Assembly (NCBI GenBank): GCA_017459865.1
Contig: JAFUCD010000021.1
Location: forward strand, 1-36,517
Direction of reading: 5' to 3'
DNA from: Oscillospiraceae bacterium
Lineage (GTDB): Bacteria; Bacillota_A; Clostridia; Oscillospirales; Oscillospiraceae
DNA: 36,517 nt
Part shown: positions 1 to 7,313 of the stretch, piece by piece
Layout: the number at the start of each line of letters is the position of its first letter
How positions within the stretch are numbered: the stretch's first letter is position 1
Position numbers and translations under genes: made by a program
The notes under the pieces: generated by a model
What the model saw: only the letters and a program-made list of their open reading frames with translations
Told to the model about the DNA's origin: nothing
Database searches by the model: none

Positions 1-360
1 ACTTACGAACTGAACCTGCTCCCGGCTCTTTGCTGCGTCTCTCGTCATCATCCCGCATCACCCCGCAGCTCTATTTTACCATATGGCAAAGCCCCATGCA
101 CACCTTTTTCTGTGTGCATGGGACTTTGTCTACAGTCTGAATGGTGCAGCCCCATATAGGGCTACACCATTCCTTGCGAATGAAAACTTCCTTATAAGGC
201 CGTCCCATTCGGGAGCACTCCTTTTTTGCGTAGGGGCGGATATCATCCGCCTGATCGGGTGTGTCGTCCGTATTTAGTTTACATAATATTTATCCCTATT
301 GACTTGATAGCCAATTGTGATAAACTCTTCCCTGTACGAATCGAAAGGGTAGATCACAGC
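1..360. other. Hairpin-rich intergenic region with no convincing gene
   Basis: No open frame here has a ribosome binding site or a recognisable product. The region holds a long hairpin (11-bp stem 93-103 with 112-122), a second hairpin (140-153 with 159-171, one mismatch), the 16-mer TTTGTCTACAGTCTGA at 125-140 that recurs exactly at 18804-18819, and a small palindrome at 235-251 preceded by GTAGGGGC. The promoter of the next gene lies at 299-326. The hairpins around the shared 16-mer suggest a relative or remnant of the interspersed repeat described at 6547 and 18623. Confidence 0.6.
299..326 (+). promoter_or_regulatory. Sigma-A type promoter of tcdA
   Basis: TTGACT at 299-304 and TAAACT at 321-326 are separated by 16 nt, about 35 nt upstream of the tcdA start. 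The motif AGTTTACATAAT lies just upstream at 276-287 and recurs at 34164-34175, also ahead of a promoter. Confidence 0.5.
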
Positions 361-1131
361 ATGCAGAATCAGTTTTCCAGATCCGAATTATTGCTCGGCG
401 CGCCTGCCATGGCGCGGCTGAAGGCGGCGCGGGTCGCCGTGTTCGGGCTCGGCGGCGTGGGCAGCTACGCGGCCGAGGCGCTTGCGCGCGGCGGCGTGGG
501 CGCGCTCGACCTCGTGGACGACGACCGCGTGTGTCTCACGAACCTGAACCGCCAGCTCTTCGCCACGCGCGGCACGGTGGGGCAGTATAAGATCGACGCG
601 GCGCGCGAGCGTCTGCTCGCCATCAACCCGAAGCTGGAGCTGACGCTGCACCGGTGCTTTTATCTTCCCGAGACGGCGGCGCAGTTCGATTTTTCACAGT
701 ATGACTATGTGATCGACGCGATCGACACCGTCACGGGAAAGCTCATGCTCGTCGAGCAGGCTGCCGCCGCCGGGACGCCGATCATCAGCGCGATGGGCGC
801 GGGCAACAAGCTCGATCCCACGCGCTTCGAGGTCGCGGATATCTATGATACCACGATCTGTCCGCTCGCGCGCGTGATGCGCCGGGAGCTGAAGCGGCGC
901 GGCATCGACCATCTGAAGGTCGTGTATTCCAAGGAGCCGCCCATCACGCCCATGGAGACCGAGGAGATCTCCTGTAAGCATAACTGCATCTGCCCGCCGG
1001 GCACCGAGCGCAAGTGCACCGACCGCCGCAGCGTGCCGGGCAGCGTCTCGTTCGTGCCGCCGGTGGTGGGACTGATCGCGGCGGGTGAGGTCATCAAGGA
1101 TCTGGTAAAGGATTGCAGCCATGAGTCGTGA
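361..1131 (+). CDS. tcdA: tRNA threonylcarbamoyladenosine dehydratase, ThiF/E1-like (TcdA family)
   Basis: This 256-residue protein has the E1-like Rossmann core of the TcdA/YgdL (formerly CsdL) family. It opens with QFSRSELLLG, followed by the nucleotide-binding GLGGVGSYAAEALARGG, then DDDRVCLTNLNRQLFA and VIDAIDTVTGK. The family ATP-dependently dehydrates t6A37 in ANN-decoding tRNAs to the cyclic form ct6A. A CxxC pair near the C-terminus (CICPPG) fits family members. The ATG at 361 is chosen over an in-frame start at 226 because family proteins begin at this point and AAAGGG lies about 11 nt upstream. The stop overlaps the next gene by 11 nt, so the two are probably translationally coupled. 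Length is normal for the family. Confidence 0.9.
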   Translation: MQNQFSRSELLLGAPAMARLKAARVAVFGLGGVGSYAAEALARGGVGALDLVDDDRVCLTNLNRQLFATRGTVGQYKIDAARERLLAINPKLELTLHRCFYLPETAAQFDFSQYDYVIDAIDTVTGKLMLVEQAAAAGTPIISAMGAGNKLDPTRFEVADIYDTTICPLARVMRRELKRRGIDHLKVVYSKEPPITPMETEEISCKHNCICPPGTERKCTDRRSVPGSVSFVPPVVGLIAAGEVIKDLVKDCSHES

Positions 1132-1975
1132 ATTGGAGCGCTGGCAGCTCATCGAGCGCAGCATCATCAAAAAATTCCATAAGCAGCTCTGGACGCCGTT
1201 CATCACGGCGATGAAGCAGTATAACCTCGTGCAGGCGGGGGACCGGATCGCCGTGTGCATCTCCGGCGGCAAGGACTCCATGCTCCTTGCCAAGCTCATG
1301 CAGCAGCTGCAGCGCCACAGCGACGTGCCGTTTGAATTGATCTTCCTCGTCATGGACCCGGGCTACAGCCCCGCGAACCGACAGCGCATCGAGGAAAACG
1401 CCGAGACGCTGCGCATCCCGGTCACGATCTTCGATTCGGATATCTTCGCCGTTGCGAACGGCACGGAGAAGAACCCCTGCTACCTCTGCGCGCGCATGCG
1501 CCGCGGTGCGCTCTATGCCAAGGCGCAGGAGATGGGCTGCAACAAGATCGCCCTCGGGCACCACAAAAACGACGTGATCGAGACGACCGTCCTCGCCATG
1601 TTCTACGGCGCACAGCTGCAGGGCATGATGCCGAAGCTCCACAGCACGAATTTCCCGGGCATGGAGCTCATCCGCCCGCTCTATTGCGTGCGCGAGAACG
1701 ACATCATCGCCTGGGCGCGGTATAACGGGCTGGAGTTTCTGCAGTGCGCCTGCCGCTTCACGGAGATGACCGCGGCGCAGGACCGCGAGAGCGCGTCCAA
1801 GCGCAAGGAGATCAAAAATCTCATCCGCACGCTGTCGGAGATCAACCCCGACCTCGAAAACAGTCTCTTCCACGCCATCCACGCCGTCAACCTCGATACC
1901 TTTCCCGGGTATAAGACCAAAGGCGTCACACACTCCTTCCTCGAGGGATATACTGTTACAGAGGAAAATAATTGA
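1121..1975 (+). CDS. PP-loop ATPase, TtcA-like tRNA thiolation protein
   Basis: The 284-residue protein has the PP-loop SGGKDSM near residue 50, which binds ATP for adenylation of a tRNA base. It also has a CxxC pair in PCYLCARMRRGALY and another cysteine pair in QCACRF. This arrangement is that of the TtcA/TtuA group, which thiolates tRNA (2-thiocytidine 32 in TtcA) using an iron-sulfur cluster held by these cysteines. GHHKNDVIETT is the family's second conserved block. It begins inside tcdA (11-nt overlap), so a two-gene tRNA-modification operon is likely. The exact base modified cannot be read from sequence; many Clostridia carry several TtcA-like paralogues. A hairpin ending in TTTT follows the stop. 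Confidence 0.82.
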   Translation: MSRELERWQLIERSIIKKFHKQLWTPFITAMKQYNLVQAGDRIAVCISGGKDSMLLAKLMQQLQRHSDVPFELIFLVMDPGYSPANRQRIEENAETLRIPVTIFDSDIFAVANGTEKNPCYLCARMRRGALYAKAQEMGCNKIALGHHKNDVIETTVLAMFYGAQLQGMMPKLHSTNFPGMELIRPLYCVRENDIIAWARYNGLEFLQCACRFTEMTAAQDRESASKRKEIKNLIRTLSEINPDLENSLFHAIHAVNLDTFPGYKTKGVTHSFLEGYTVTEENN

Positions 1976-1976
1976 C

Positions 1977-2004
1977 CCAAAAAGGGGCTTGACAAACCCC
2001 TTTT
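1977..2004 (+). terminator. Terminator-like hairpin that contains the next gene's -35 box
   Basis: AAAAGGGG pairs with CCCCTTTT just after the ttcA-like stop. The TTGACA -35 box at 1989-1994 falls at the inner end of the stem and in its loop, so the end of one transcription unit and the promoter of the next share the same bases. The T-run is short (4 T), so termination may be partial. Confidence 0.5.
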
Positions 2005-2017
2005 GCGGTGCTATATT
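1989..2017 (+). promoter_or_regulatory. Near-consensus promoter of the trpB2 leader
   Basis: TTGACA at 1989-1994, a 17-nt spacer and TATATT at 2012-2017 form a strong sigma-A promoter. Transcription should start near 2024 and produce a leader of about 340 nt before the trpB2 start. Confidence 0.8.
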
Positions 2018-2023
2018 CTTTAT

Positions 2024-2321
2024 CAAGCTAAATACAGAAACCGAAGACGCAGAGTAGTAAGCGGAGTTCCGAGCGCACAGAGAGTCGCCGATGGTGGGAT
2101 GGCGGCAGTTTGGACCCGACCGAATGGACTGCAGAGGGCGGACGAGATGCATACGCAGTGAAGTCCGACGGGCCTTTCCCGCCGTTACCAAGGGAAGCTG
2201 TGTGACAGCACAGCGCTGAGTGGACGGCTTCCGCCGTCAAGTTGGGTGGCACCGCAGAAGCTTCGCTTCTGTCCCAATGGGAAATCATCAACCGATTCCT
2301 ATTGGAGACAGGGGCTTTTTT
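2024..2321 (+). promoter_or_regulatory. T-box riboswitch leader, probably tRNA-Trp responsive
   Basis: The leader carries the T-box core GGGTGGCACCGC at 2244-2255, which pairs with the uncharged tRNA acceptor end. It is followed by an intrinsic terminator: TGTC plus CCAATGGGAA pairs with TTCCTATTGG and GACA around 2270-2310, ahead of the T-run at 2315-2321. Upstream are the Stem I signs: a GAGTAGTAAGC (AGTA) loop near 2050, AGAGAG near 2080, and GATGGTGGGAT near 2090. The best specifier candidate is TGG at 2125-2127, within GAATGGACTG. TGG (Trp) fits the downstream trpB2. By known T-box logic, uncharged tRNA-Trp would stabilise the antiterminator and switch trpB2 on. Confidence 0.88.
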
Positions 2322-2366
2322 CATTCCCTTTTCCTTGGAATCACAGCCTTGAAAGGAGAACACATC

Positions 2367-3740
2367 ATGGCAACCGAAAAGATCCCCTACAAAATCTATC
2401 TCACCGAAGACGAAATGCCGAAGGCATGGTACAACGTCCGCGCGGACATGAAGACGAAGCCCGCGCCGCTGCTGAACCCGGGCACGGGCAAGCCGATGAC
2501 GTTTGAGGAGCTGCGCGGCGTGTTCTGCGACGAGCTCGTCAAGCAGGAGCTCGACAACGACACCCCGTACATCGAGATCCCGGAGAAGATCCGTGACTTC
2601 TACAAGATGTATCGTCCCTCGCCGCTGGTGCGCGCCTACTGTCTGGAGGAGAAGCTCCAGACCCCCGCGAAGATCTACTACAAGTTCGAGGGCAACAACA
2701 CCTCCGGCTCCCACAAGCTGAACTCCGCCATCGCGCAGGCGTACTATGCCAAGGAGCAGGGCCTTACGGGCGTCACGACCGAGACCGGCGCGGGCCAGTG
2801 GGGCACGGCGCTGAGCGTGGCGTGCGCGTATCTGGGGCTCGACCTGAAGGTGTTCATGGTCAAGTGCTCCTATGAGCAGAAGCCCTTCCGCCGCGAGGTC
2901 ATGCGCACCTATGGCGCGTCCGTCACGCCGTCCCCGTCCAATACCACGGCGGTCGGCAGAAAGATCCTCGAGGAGTTCCCCGGCACGACCGGCTCCCTTG
3001 GCTGCGCGATCAGCGAGGCGGTCGAGGTCGCGGTGTCGAACCCCGGCTACCGCTATGTGCTCGGCAGCGTCCTGAACCAGGTGCTCCTGCACCAGTCCGT
3101 CATCGGTCTGGAGACCAAGGCGGCGCTGGATAAATACGGCATCGTCCCCGACATGGTCATCGGCTGCGCCGGCGGCGGCTCGAACCTCGGCGGTCTGATC
3201 GCCCCGTTCATGGGCGAGAAGCTGCGCGGTGAGCACGACTACCAGATCATCGCCGTCGAGCCGAAGAGCTGCCCGAGCTTCACGCGCGGCACCTACGCGT
3301 ATGACTTCGCTGACACCGGCAAGGTCTGCCCGCTGGCAAAGATGTATACGCTCGGCAGCTCCTTCATGCCGAACCCGGACCACGCCGGCGGTCTGCGCTT
3401 CCACGGCATGAGCACGGTGCTCAGCCAGCTCTATCACGACGGTCTCATGGAGGCCCGTGCCGTCGCCCAGACGGACGTGTTCGAGGCGGCGGAGTACTTC
3501 GCCCGCGTCGAGGGCATCCTGCCCGCGCCGGAGAGCAGCCACGCCATCCGCGTCGCCATCGACGAGGCGCTCAAGTGCAAGGAGACCGGCGAGGAGAAGA
3601 CCATCGTCTTCGGTCTGACCGGCACCGGCTACTTCGATCTCGTGGCGTACGAGAAGTTCCACAACGGCGAGATGAACAACTATATCCCGTCCGACGAGGA
3701 GATCGCGGCGAGCGTCGCCAAGCTCCCGAAGGTGGAGTAA
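2367..3740 (+). CDS. trpB: Tryptophan synthase beta-like protein, TrpB2 type
   Basis: This 457-residue PLP enzyme joins indole and serine to make tryptophan. The PLP lysine is K117 in GSHKLNSA, preceded by EGNNTSG, and the phosphate-binding loop GGGSNLGG is near residue 270. The length and the N-terminal block (YLTEDEMPKAWYN) are those of the TrpB2 branch rather than the roughly 400-residue TrpB1 that pairs with TrpA. No trpA or other trp gene is in the window, which supports an indole-salvage role. GAAAGGAG lies 7 nt before the ATG, which is chosen over an in-frame start at 2220 that would overlap the T-box. Control is by the T-box leader directly upstream. A strong terminator follows at 3762. 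Confidence 0.93.
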   Translation: MATEKIPYKIYLTEDEMPKAWYNVRADMKTKPAPLLNPGTGKPMTFEELRGVFCDELVKQELDNDTPYIEIPEKIRDFYKMYRPSPLVRAYCLEEKLQTPAKIYYKFEGNNTSGSHKLNSAIAQAYYAKEQGLTGVTTETGAGQWGTALSVACAYLGLDLKVFMVKCSYEQKPFRREVMRTYGASVTPSPSNTTAVGRKILEEFPGTTGSLGCAISEAVEVAVSNPGYRYVLGSVLNQVLLHQSVIGLETKAALDKYGIVPDMVIGCAGGGSNLGGLIAPFMGEKLRGEHDYQIIAVEPKSCPSFTRGTYAYDFADTGKVCPLAKMYTLGSSFMPNPDHAGGLRFHGMSTVLSQLYHDGLMEARAVAQTDVFEAAEYFARVEGILPAPESSHAIRVAIDEALKCKETGEEKTIVFGLTGTGYFDLVAYEKFHNGEMNNYIPSDEEIAASVAKLPKVE

Positions 3741-3761
3741 GAAAACCCGATAATCGACCCA

Positions 3762-3791
3762 GGCGGGACGCGCTGCGCGTCCCGCCGTTTT
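3762..3791 (+). terminator. Intrinsic terminator of trpB2
   Basis: A perfect 11-bp GC-rich stem (3762-3772 with 3776-3786), a 3-nt loop and a following GTTTT end the trpB2 transcript. Confidence 0.85.
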
Positions 3792-3822
3792 GCGTCCGGA
3801 CGGCCTGCCGCGCTGATCGGGG

Positions 3823-3851
3823 TTGACAATCGGACCGAGCGTTGCTAAAAT
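3823..3851 (+). promoter_or_regulatory. Promoter of the YgjV-like gene
   Basis: TTGACA at 3823-3828 and TAAAAT at 3846-3851 are separated by 17 nt, with the start codon 31 nt downstream. Confidence 0.75.
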
Positions 3852-3881
3852 CATTCCATTCTGAAAAAAGGAGGTCCGGAC

Positions 3882-4394
3882 GTGGATCGGATCCTGATCG
3901 GCAATCTTATCTCGGCCTGCGCGTCCGGCTGCCTCGCAGCGAGCTGCGTCGTGAACGACAAGCGCCGCGCGTATTTCTTTCAGATGATGGAGAGCCTGCT
4001 GCTCACGATCTCGGCCTGCTTTTTCGGCGTATGGTCGAGCATGGTCACGCAGGCGATCGGCACGGTGCGCAACGGTCTCGTCATGAAGGAGCGCTTCACC
4101 ACGCCGCTCATGGTCGTCTGTACCGTGCTTACCGTGGTGATCGGCGTCGCGGTGAACAACCGGGGCCTTGTCGGCCTGATCCCCGTCGCCGCGACCGTGC
4201 AGCTCACGCTCTGCAATTACTACGTTAAGAGCCTGCGCGGCGTGAAGCTCAGCTTTCTGGTGAATGTGATCCTCTGGACGGTCTATTCCTACTGCATCCT
4301 CGACATCGCCTACGGCACCGCCTCGGCGGTCATCGCCGTGCTGACCGTGATCTCGCTCGTGCGGCTGGTGCGGAAGGAAAAGGCGGATGGCTGA
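3882..4394 (+). CDS. YgjV-like integral membrane protein
   Basis: The 170-residue protein is almost entirely hydrophobic, with about five or six predicted membrane spans. It begins at GTG (3882) after AAAGGAGGTCCGGAC. The spacing of short helices, the polar pairs between them, and blocks such as NGLVMK and LWTVYSYCILDIAYG resemble the YgjV family of bacterial inner-membrane proteins, whose function is not established. It has its own promoter and is followed by two hairpins, so it is probably a single-gene unit rather than part of feoAB. The family assignment is by eye; that it is a membrane protein is certain. Confidence 0.7.
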   Translation: MDRILIGNLISACASGCLAASCVVNDKRRAYFFQMMESLLLTISACFFGVWSSMVTQAIGTVRNGLVMKERFTTPLMVVCTVLTVVIGVAVNNRGLVGLIPVAATVQLTLCNYYVKSLRGVKLSFLVNVILWTVYSYCILDIAYGTASAVIAVLTVISLVRLVRKEKADG

Positions 4395-4431
4395 ATTCGC
4401 GTGCTTTTCTGCGCGATCCATTTGATCATAC

Positions 4432-4494
4432 TGCCGCACAGGGACTTCCCGTGCGGCATAGAATACCCCGATCTGTTACGATCGGGGGTTTTCT
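4432..4494 (+). terminator. Tandem hairpins between the YgjV-like gene and feoA
   Basis: Hairpin one pairs GCCGCAC and GGG (from 4432) with CCC and GTGCGGC (to 4456). Hairpin two pairs CCCCGATC (4467-4474) with GATCGGGG (4481-4488) and is followed by GTTTTCT. The second looks like an intrinsic terminator ending only a few bases before the feoA start, and its GGGGG is also the only ribosome binding site candidate for feoA. It could therefore end the upstream transcript, attenuate feoAB, or mask feoA translation. No promoter with both boxes was found between the two genes. Confidence 0.5.
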
Positions 4495-4496
4495 GT

Positions 4497-4718
4497 ATGT
4501 ATCTGCATGAACTGGAGGTCGGCGCGGCAGCGCGTGTTGTGTCGGTGCGGCGCTGGGGTGCGATGGGCAGACGGCTGCGGGAGCTGGGGCTCATCGAGGG
4601 CGAGACCGTCGCCTGCGTCGGCGTGAGCCCGCTCGGCGACCCGCGCGCCTATCGGATCTGCGGCGCCGTGATCGCGCTTCGAAACGTCGACGCCGCCTGC
4701 GTGGAGGTGGAGGCATGA
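4497..4718 (+). CDS. feoA: FeoA, ferrous iron transport accessory protein
   Basis: The 73-residue protein is a small SH3-like FeoA domain. It opens with a LHELEVGAAARV block and contains GAMGRRLRELGLIEGE and GDPRAYRICGAVIALR, all typical of FeoA. FeoA is a cytosolic partner thought to act on FeoB. The ATG at 4497 is used because the in-frame start at 4401 would add a non-FeoA extension through the two upstream hairpins. Its stop overlaps the feoB start (ATGA at 4715-4718), so translation is coupled. The only ribosome binding site candidate is GGGGG inside a hairpin stem. Confidence 0.88.
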   Translation: MYLHELEVGAAARVVSVRRWGAMGRRLRELGLIEGETVACVGVSPLGDPRAYRICGAVIALRNVDAACVEVEA

Positions 4719-6514
4719 CCGCGCCCTTCACCGTCGCCCTCGCGGGAAACCCCAACGTCGGCAAGAGCACGGTCTTCAACGCGCTGACCGGGCTGCGGCA
4801 GCACACCGGCAACTGGCCGGGCAAGACCGTCGAGACCGCGCGCGGGCGGTTTTCCACCGCGCGGCGGGACTATGCCCTCGTCGATCTGCCCGGGACGTAT
4901 TCGCTCGCCGCGCGGTCAGAGGAGGAGCGCGTCGCGCGCGACTATCTCGCGGCGGGGGACTATGACGCCGCCGTCGTCGTCTGCGACGCGACGTGTCTCC
5001 GGCGGAGCCTGACGCTCGCGCTGCAGGTGCTGGAGCTGACGCCGAACGTGCTCGTGTGCGTGAATCTGCTGGACGAGGCGGAATCGCGCCGCATCCAGAT
5101 TGACATAAAACTGCTCTCCGATCTGCTCGGCGTGCCGGTCGTGGGCGTGACGGCGCAGCGCAAGCGCTCGCTGCGCGCGCTGACGGACGCGCTGGATGCG
5201 TTTCAGCCGCGTCCCGCGCCGCTGCTGCCGCCGCCGGAGGAGGGGCTTGCGGTCCGGCTCCGGGCGGAGCGGGCGACGGCGCTGTGCGCGCAGGCGGTGC
5301 GGTCACCGGAGGCAACGGACGCGCGCGACCGCCGTCTCGACCGGCTGCTCACCGGGCGCGTGACGGGCTGGGCGGTCATGGTGGGGCTGCTGGCGCTGGT
5401 GCTCTGGCTCACGATCTCGGGCGCGAACGTGATCTCGGACGCGCTGGGCGCGGTGCTCTTCCGGCTGGGCGGCGCCCTCTCCGGCGCTCTGACCGCGCTC
5501 GGCGCGCCGGAGTGGCTGCGCGGGGCGCTCGTGGACGGCGTATATCGCGTGCTCGCGTGGGTCGTGAGCGTGATGCTGCCGCCGATGGCGATCTTCTTTC
5601 CGCTGTTCACGCTGCTGGAGGATCTCGGCTATCTGCCGCGTGTGGCATTCGCGCTCGATCAGCCCTTTCAGCGCTGCGGCGCGTGCGGCAAGCAGGCGCT
5701 CACGATGTGCATGGGCTTCGGCTGCAACGCCGCCGGGGTCACGGGCTGCCGGATCATCGACTCGGAGCGGGAACGCCTGCTCGCGATCCTGACGAACACC
5801 TTCGTGCCGTGCAACGGGCGCTTCCCGATACTGATCTCTCTCGCGGCGGCGTTCTTCGTGCCGGGGGCGCGGGGCGCGCTGCAGTCGCTGTGTGCGGCGC
5901 TGTGCGTGACGGTGTTGGTGGTGATGGGTGTGGGCATGACGCTGCTCGTCACGCGGCTGCTGTCTGAGACGCTGCTGCGCGGCCGTCCGTCGTCCTTCAC
6001 GCTGGAGCTGCCGCCGTACCGCAGACCGCAGGTGGGCAGAGTGCTGGTGCGCTCGGTGCTGGACCGGACGCTGTTCGTGCTCGGGCGCGCGGCGCTCGTC
6101 GCGGCACCGGCGGGGCTGGTGCTCTGGGTGCTGGCAAACGCCCTGCCCGGGGCGCTGCCGTGGCTTGCCGGTCTGCTGCAGCCGCTCGCGCGGCGGATGG
6201 GGCTCGACGGCGAGACGCTGCTGGCCTTCGCGCTCGGGCTTCCGGCAAACGAGATCGTCCTGCCGATCCTGCTGATGCTCTATTCCGGCGGCGGGGTGCT
6301 GCCGGAGGCGGGCAGTCTCGCACCGCTCATCGCCCACGGCTGGACGGCAGCGACGGCGCTCTGCGCGGCGGTGTTCGCACTCTTTCATTGGCCCTGCTCG
6401 ACGACGCTGCTCACGATCAAAAAGGAGACGGGAAAGTGGCGCTGGGCAGCGCTCGCAGCGGCTCTCCCGACCGCAGTCGGGGTGGTGCTGTGTATGATCA
6501 TTGCTGCCATATAG
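4715..6514 (+). CDS. feoB: FeoB, GTP-dependent ferrous iron transporter
   Basis: The 599-residue protein has an N-terminal G domain: G1 GNPNVGKST at 11-19, G2 region HTGNWPGKT at 30-38, G3 DLPG at 57-60, and G4 NLLD near 117. The membrane permease part follows, with Gate/nucleoside-recognition repeats. Conserved cysteine segments are RCGACGKQALTMCMGFGCNA and FVPCNGRFPI, with a late ALFHWPCSTTL. It imports Fe(II) across the cytoplasmic membrane. At 599 residues it is shorter than many FeoB proteins (about 650-770); the linker between the G domain and the first span looks compact. It starts inside the feoA stop. A GC-rich stretch raises many antisense open frames, none convincing. Confidence 0.95.
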   Translation: MTAPFTVALAGNPNVGKSTVFNALTGLRQHTGNWPGKTVETARGRFSTARRDYALVDLPGTYSLAARSEEERVARDYLAAGDYDAAVVVCDATCLRRSLTLALQVLELTPNVLVCVNLLDEAESRRIQIDIKLLSDLLGVPVVGVTAQRKRSLRALTDALDAFQPRPAPLLPPPEEGLAVRLRAERATALCAQAVRSPEATDARDRRLDRLLTGRVTGWAVMVGLLALVLWLTISGANVISDALGAVLFRLGGALSGALTALGAPEWLRGALVDGVYRVLAWVVSVMLPPMAIFFPLFTLLEDLGYLPRVAFALDQPFQRCGACGKQALTMCMGFGCNAAGVTGCRIIDSERERLLAILTNTFVPCNGRFPILISLAAAFFVPGARGALQSLCAALCVTVLVVMGVGMTLLVTRLLSETLLRGRPSSFTLELPPYRRPQVGRVLVRSVLDRTLFVLGRAALVAAPAGLVLWVLANALPGALPWLAGLLQPLARRMGLDGETLLAFALGLPANEIVLPILLMLYSGGGVLPEAGSLAPLIAHGWTAATALCAAVFALFHWPCSTTLLTIKKETGKWRWAALAAALPTAVGVVLCMIIAAI

Positions 6515-6546
6515 AAAAACGGGCGGGGCATGCAGCTCCCGCGAGG

Positions 6547-6749
6547 CTGTAGAAAAACCTATGCTGCTGACCTATGGGACAGAGCAGCGGGGAGCTCGAG
6601 GGGCAAGGCCGCCTCGAGTCAAATCCATCGTCGCCGCAAATCGCTTGAAAACCAAGGAGTTTTCAAGCGATTTGCTGTTTGCGCAGCAAACATATTGGCG
6701 ACTGCGCAGCTTGTCAAAAATGTCCGTCAAGGACTTTTTTGACAAGCTG
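6547..6749 (+). repeat. Interspersed structured repeat, copy A
   Basis: The first 93 nt (6547-6639) match copy B (18722-18814, minus strand) at about 82 of 93 positions without gaps. A folded block follows. GTCGCC (6630-6635) pairs with GGCGAC (6697-6702) and closes two hairpins: a perfect 17-bp stem (6636-6652 with 6659-6675) and GTTTGC/GCAAAC (6677-6682 with 6686-6691). Another hairpin of about 18 bp follows (6707-6725 with 6731-6749). In copy B the long stems have different sequences but remain perfectly paired. No protein is credible here. The repeat starts 33 nt after the feoB stop. Confidence 0.8.
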
Positions 6750-6751
6750 AC

Positions 6752-6771
6752 GGGAGGGGCTTGCCCCTCCC
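6752..6771. terminator. GC-rich palindrome after copy A
   Basis: GGGAGGGGC pairs with GCCCCTCCC across a 2-nt loop, just before the end of the convergent coat-protein gene. It could stop transcripts from either side but has no T-run. The same GGGAGGGG/CCCCTCCC theme recurs near 11003-11023. Confidence 0.4.
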
Positions 6772-6780
6772 GCGTGCGAT

Positions 6781-7242
6781 TCAGCCGTACATGTGGTTGG
6801 CCGCCATATAGTCGTAGATCATCTTGCCGTGCTCCTGCTCCTCGCCCTGGATGTGGTTGAGCGTCTTGCGGATGTTTTCATCGCGGAACTCGAATACGCT
6901 CGTGTCGTAGAGCCCCGAGGCGTGCTTTTCCATCGTGAGCGTGTCGGTGCAGAGATAGCAGTCGTTCTTCTTGTCCGGGGTCTCGGCGGCGGAGTAGATC
7001 TCGGTGAAGGTCGGCGTGGGCTTGCTGCCGCCGGCGGCGGGCTGGGGGACGGCGCCGTTCTCGATCTGCGTGAGCGTGTCATAGTGCTGCTGCTCGATGT
7101 CCGCGATGTGTGCGAACAGCCCCTTGAGCTGCCCGTCCACGGCGCAGTCGCTGGCGCGGCGGTACTTGTCGATGCACAGCTGCTCCTGTCCCTTCAGCTC
7201 GGTCAGCAGACTGCATTCCTTCGGTGTAAGATTGCTGTTCAT
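6781..7242 (-). CDS. CotF-like spore coat protein
   Basis: The 153-residue protein is mostly helical and matches the Coat F pattern. It starts with LTPKECSLLTELKGQEQLCI, then has a helix with DIEQQHYDTLTQIENG. A proline-rich linker and the second block NDCYLCTDTLTMEKHASGLYDT precede FRDENIRKTLNHIQGEEQEHG. The two E..QH repeats resemble the ferritin-like helix pairs of this family. Such proteins are associated with the spore coat or with sporulating cells in Clostridia and Bacilli. GAGGTGATTTTTT precedes the ATG. It supports a spore-forming host. Confidence 0.8.
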   Translation of the reverse strand: MNSNLTPKECSLLTELKGQEQLCIDKYRRASDCAVDGQLKGLFAHIADIEQQHYDTLTQIENGAVPQPAAGGSKPTPTFTEIYSAAETPDKKNDCYLCTDTLTMEKHASGLYDTSVFEFRDENIRKTLNHIQGEEQEHGKMIYDYMAANHMYG

Positions 7243-7313
7243 AAAAAATCACCTCGGGGACAGTATGCCCCCGAGGGAAGAGAAATATACAGGGAAATGA
7301 AGAATGATCGTCC

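Noticed and set aside
83..277. A 64-codon frame near the left edge
   Set aside because: It crosses both hairpins and the shared 16-mer and has no ribosome binding site.
2028..4439. An 803-codon open frame on the minus strand
   Set aside because: It runs across trpB2, its T-box and the YgjV-like gene on the opposite strand, with low-complexity Arg/His/Asp-rich sequence and no domain.
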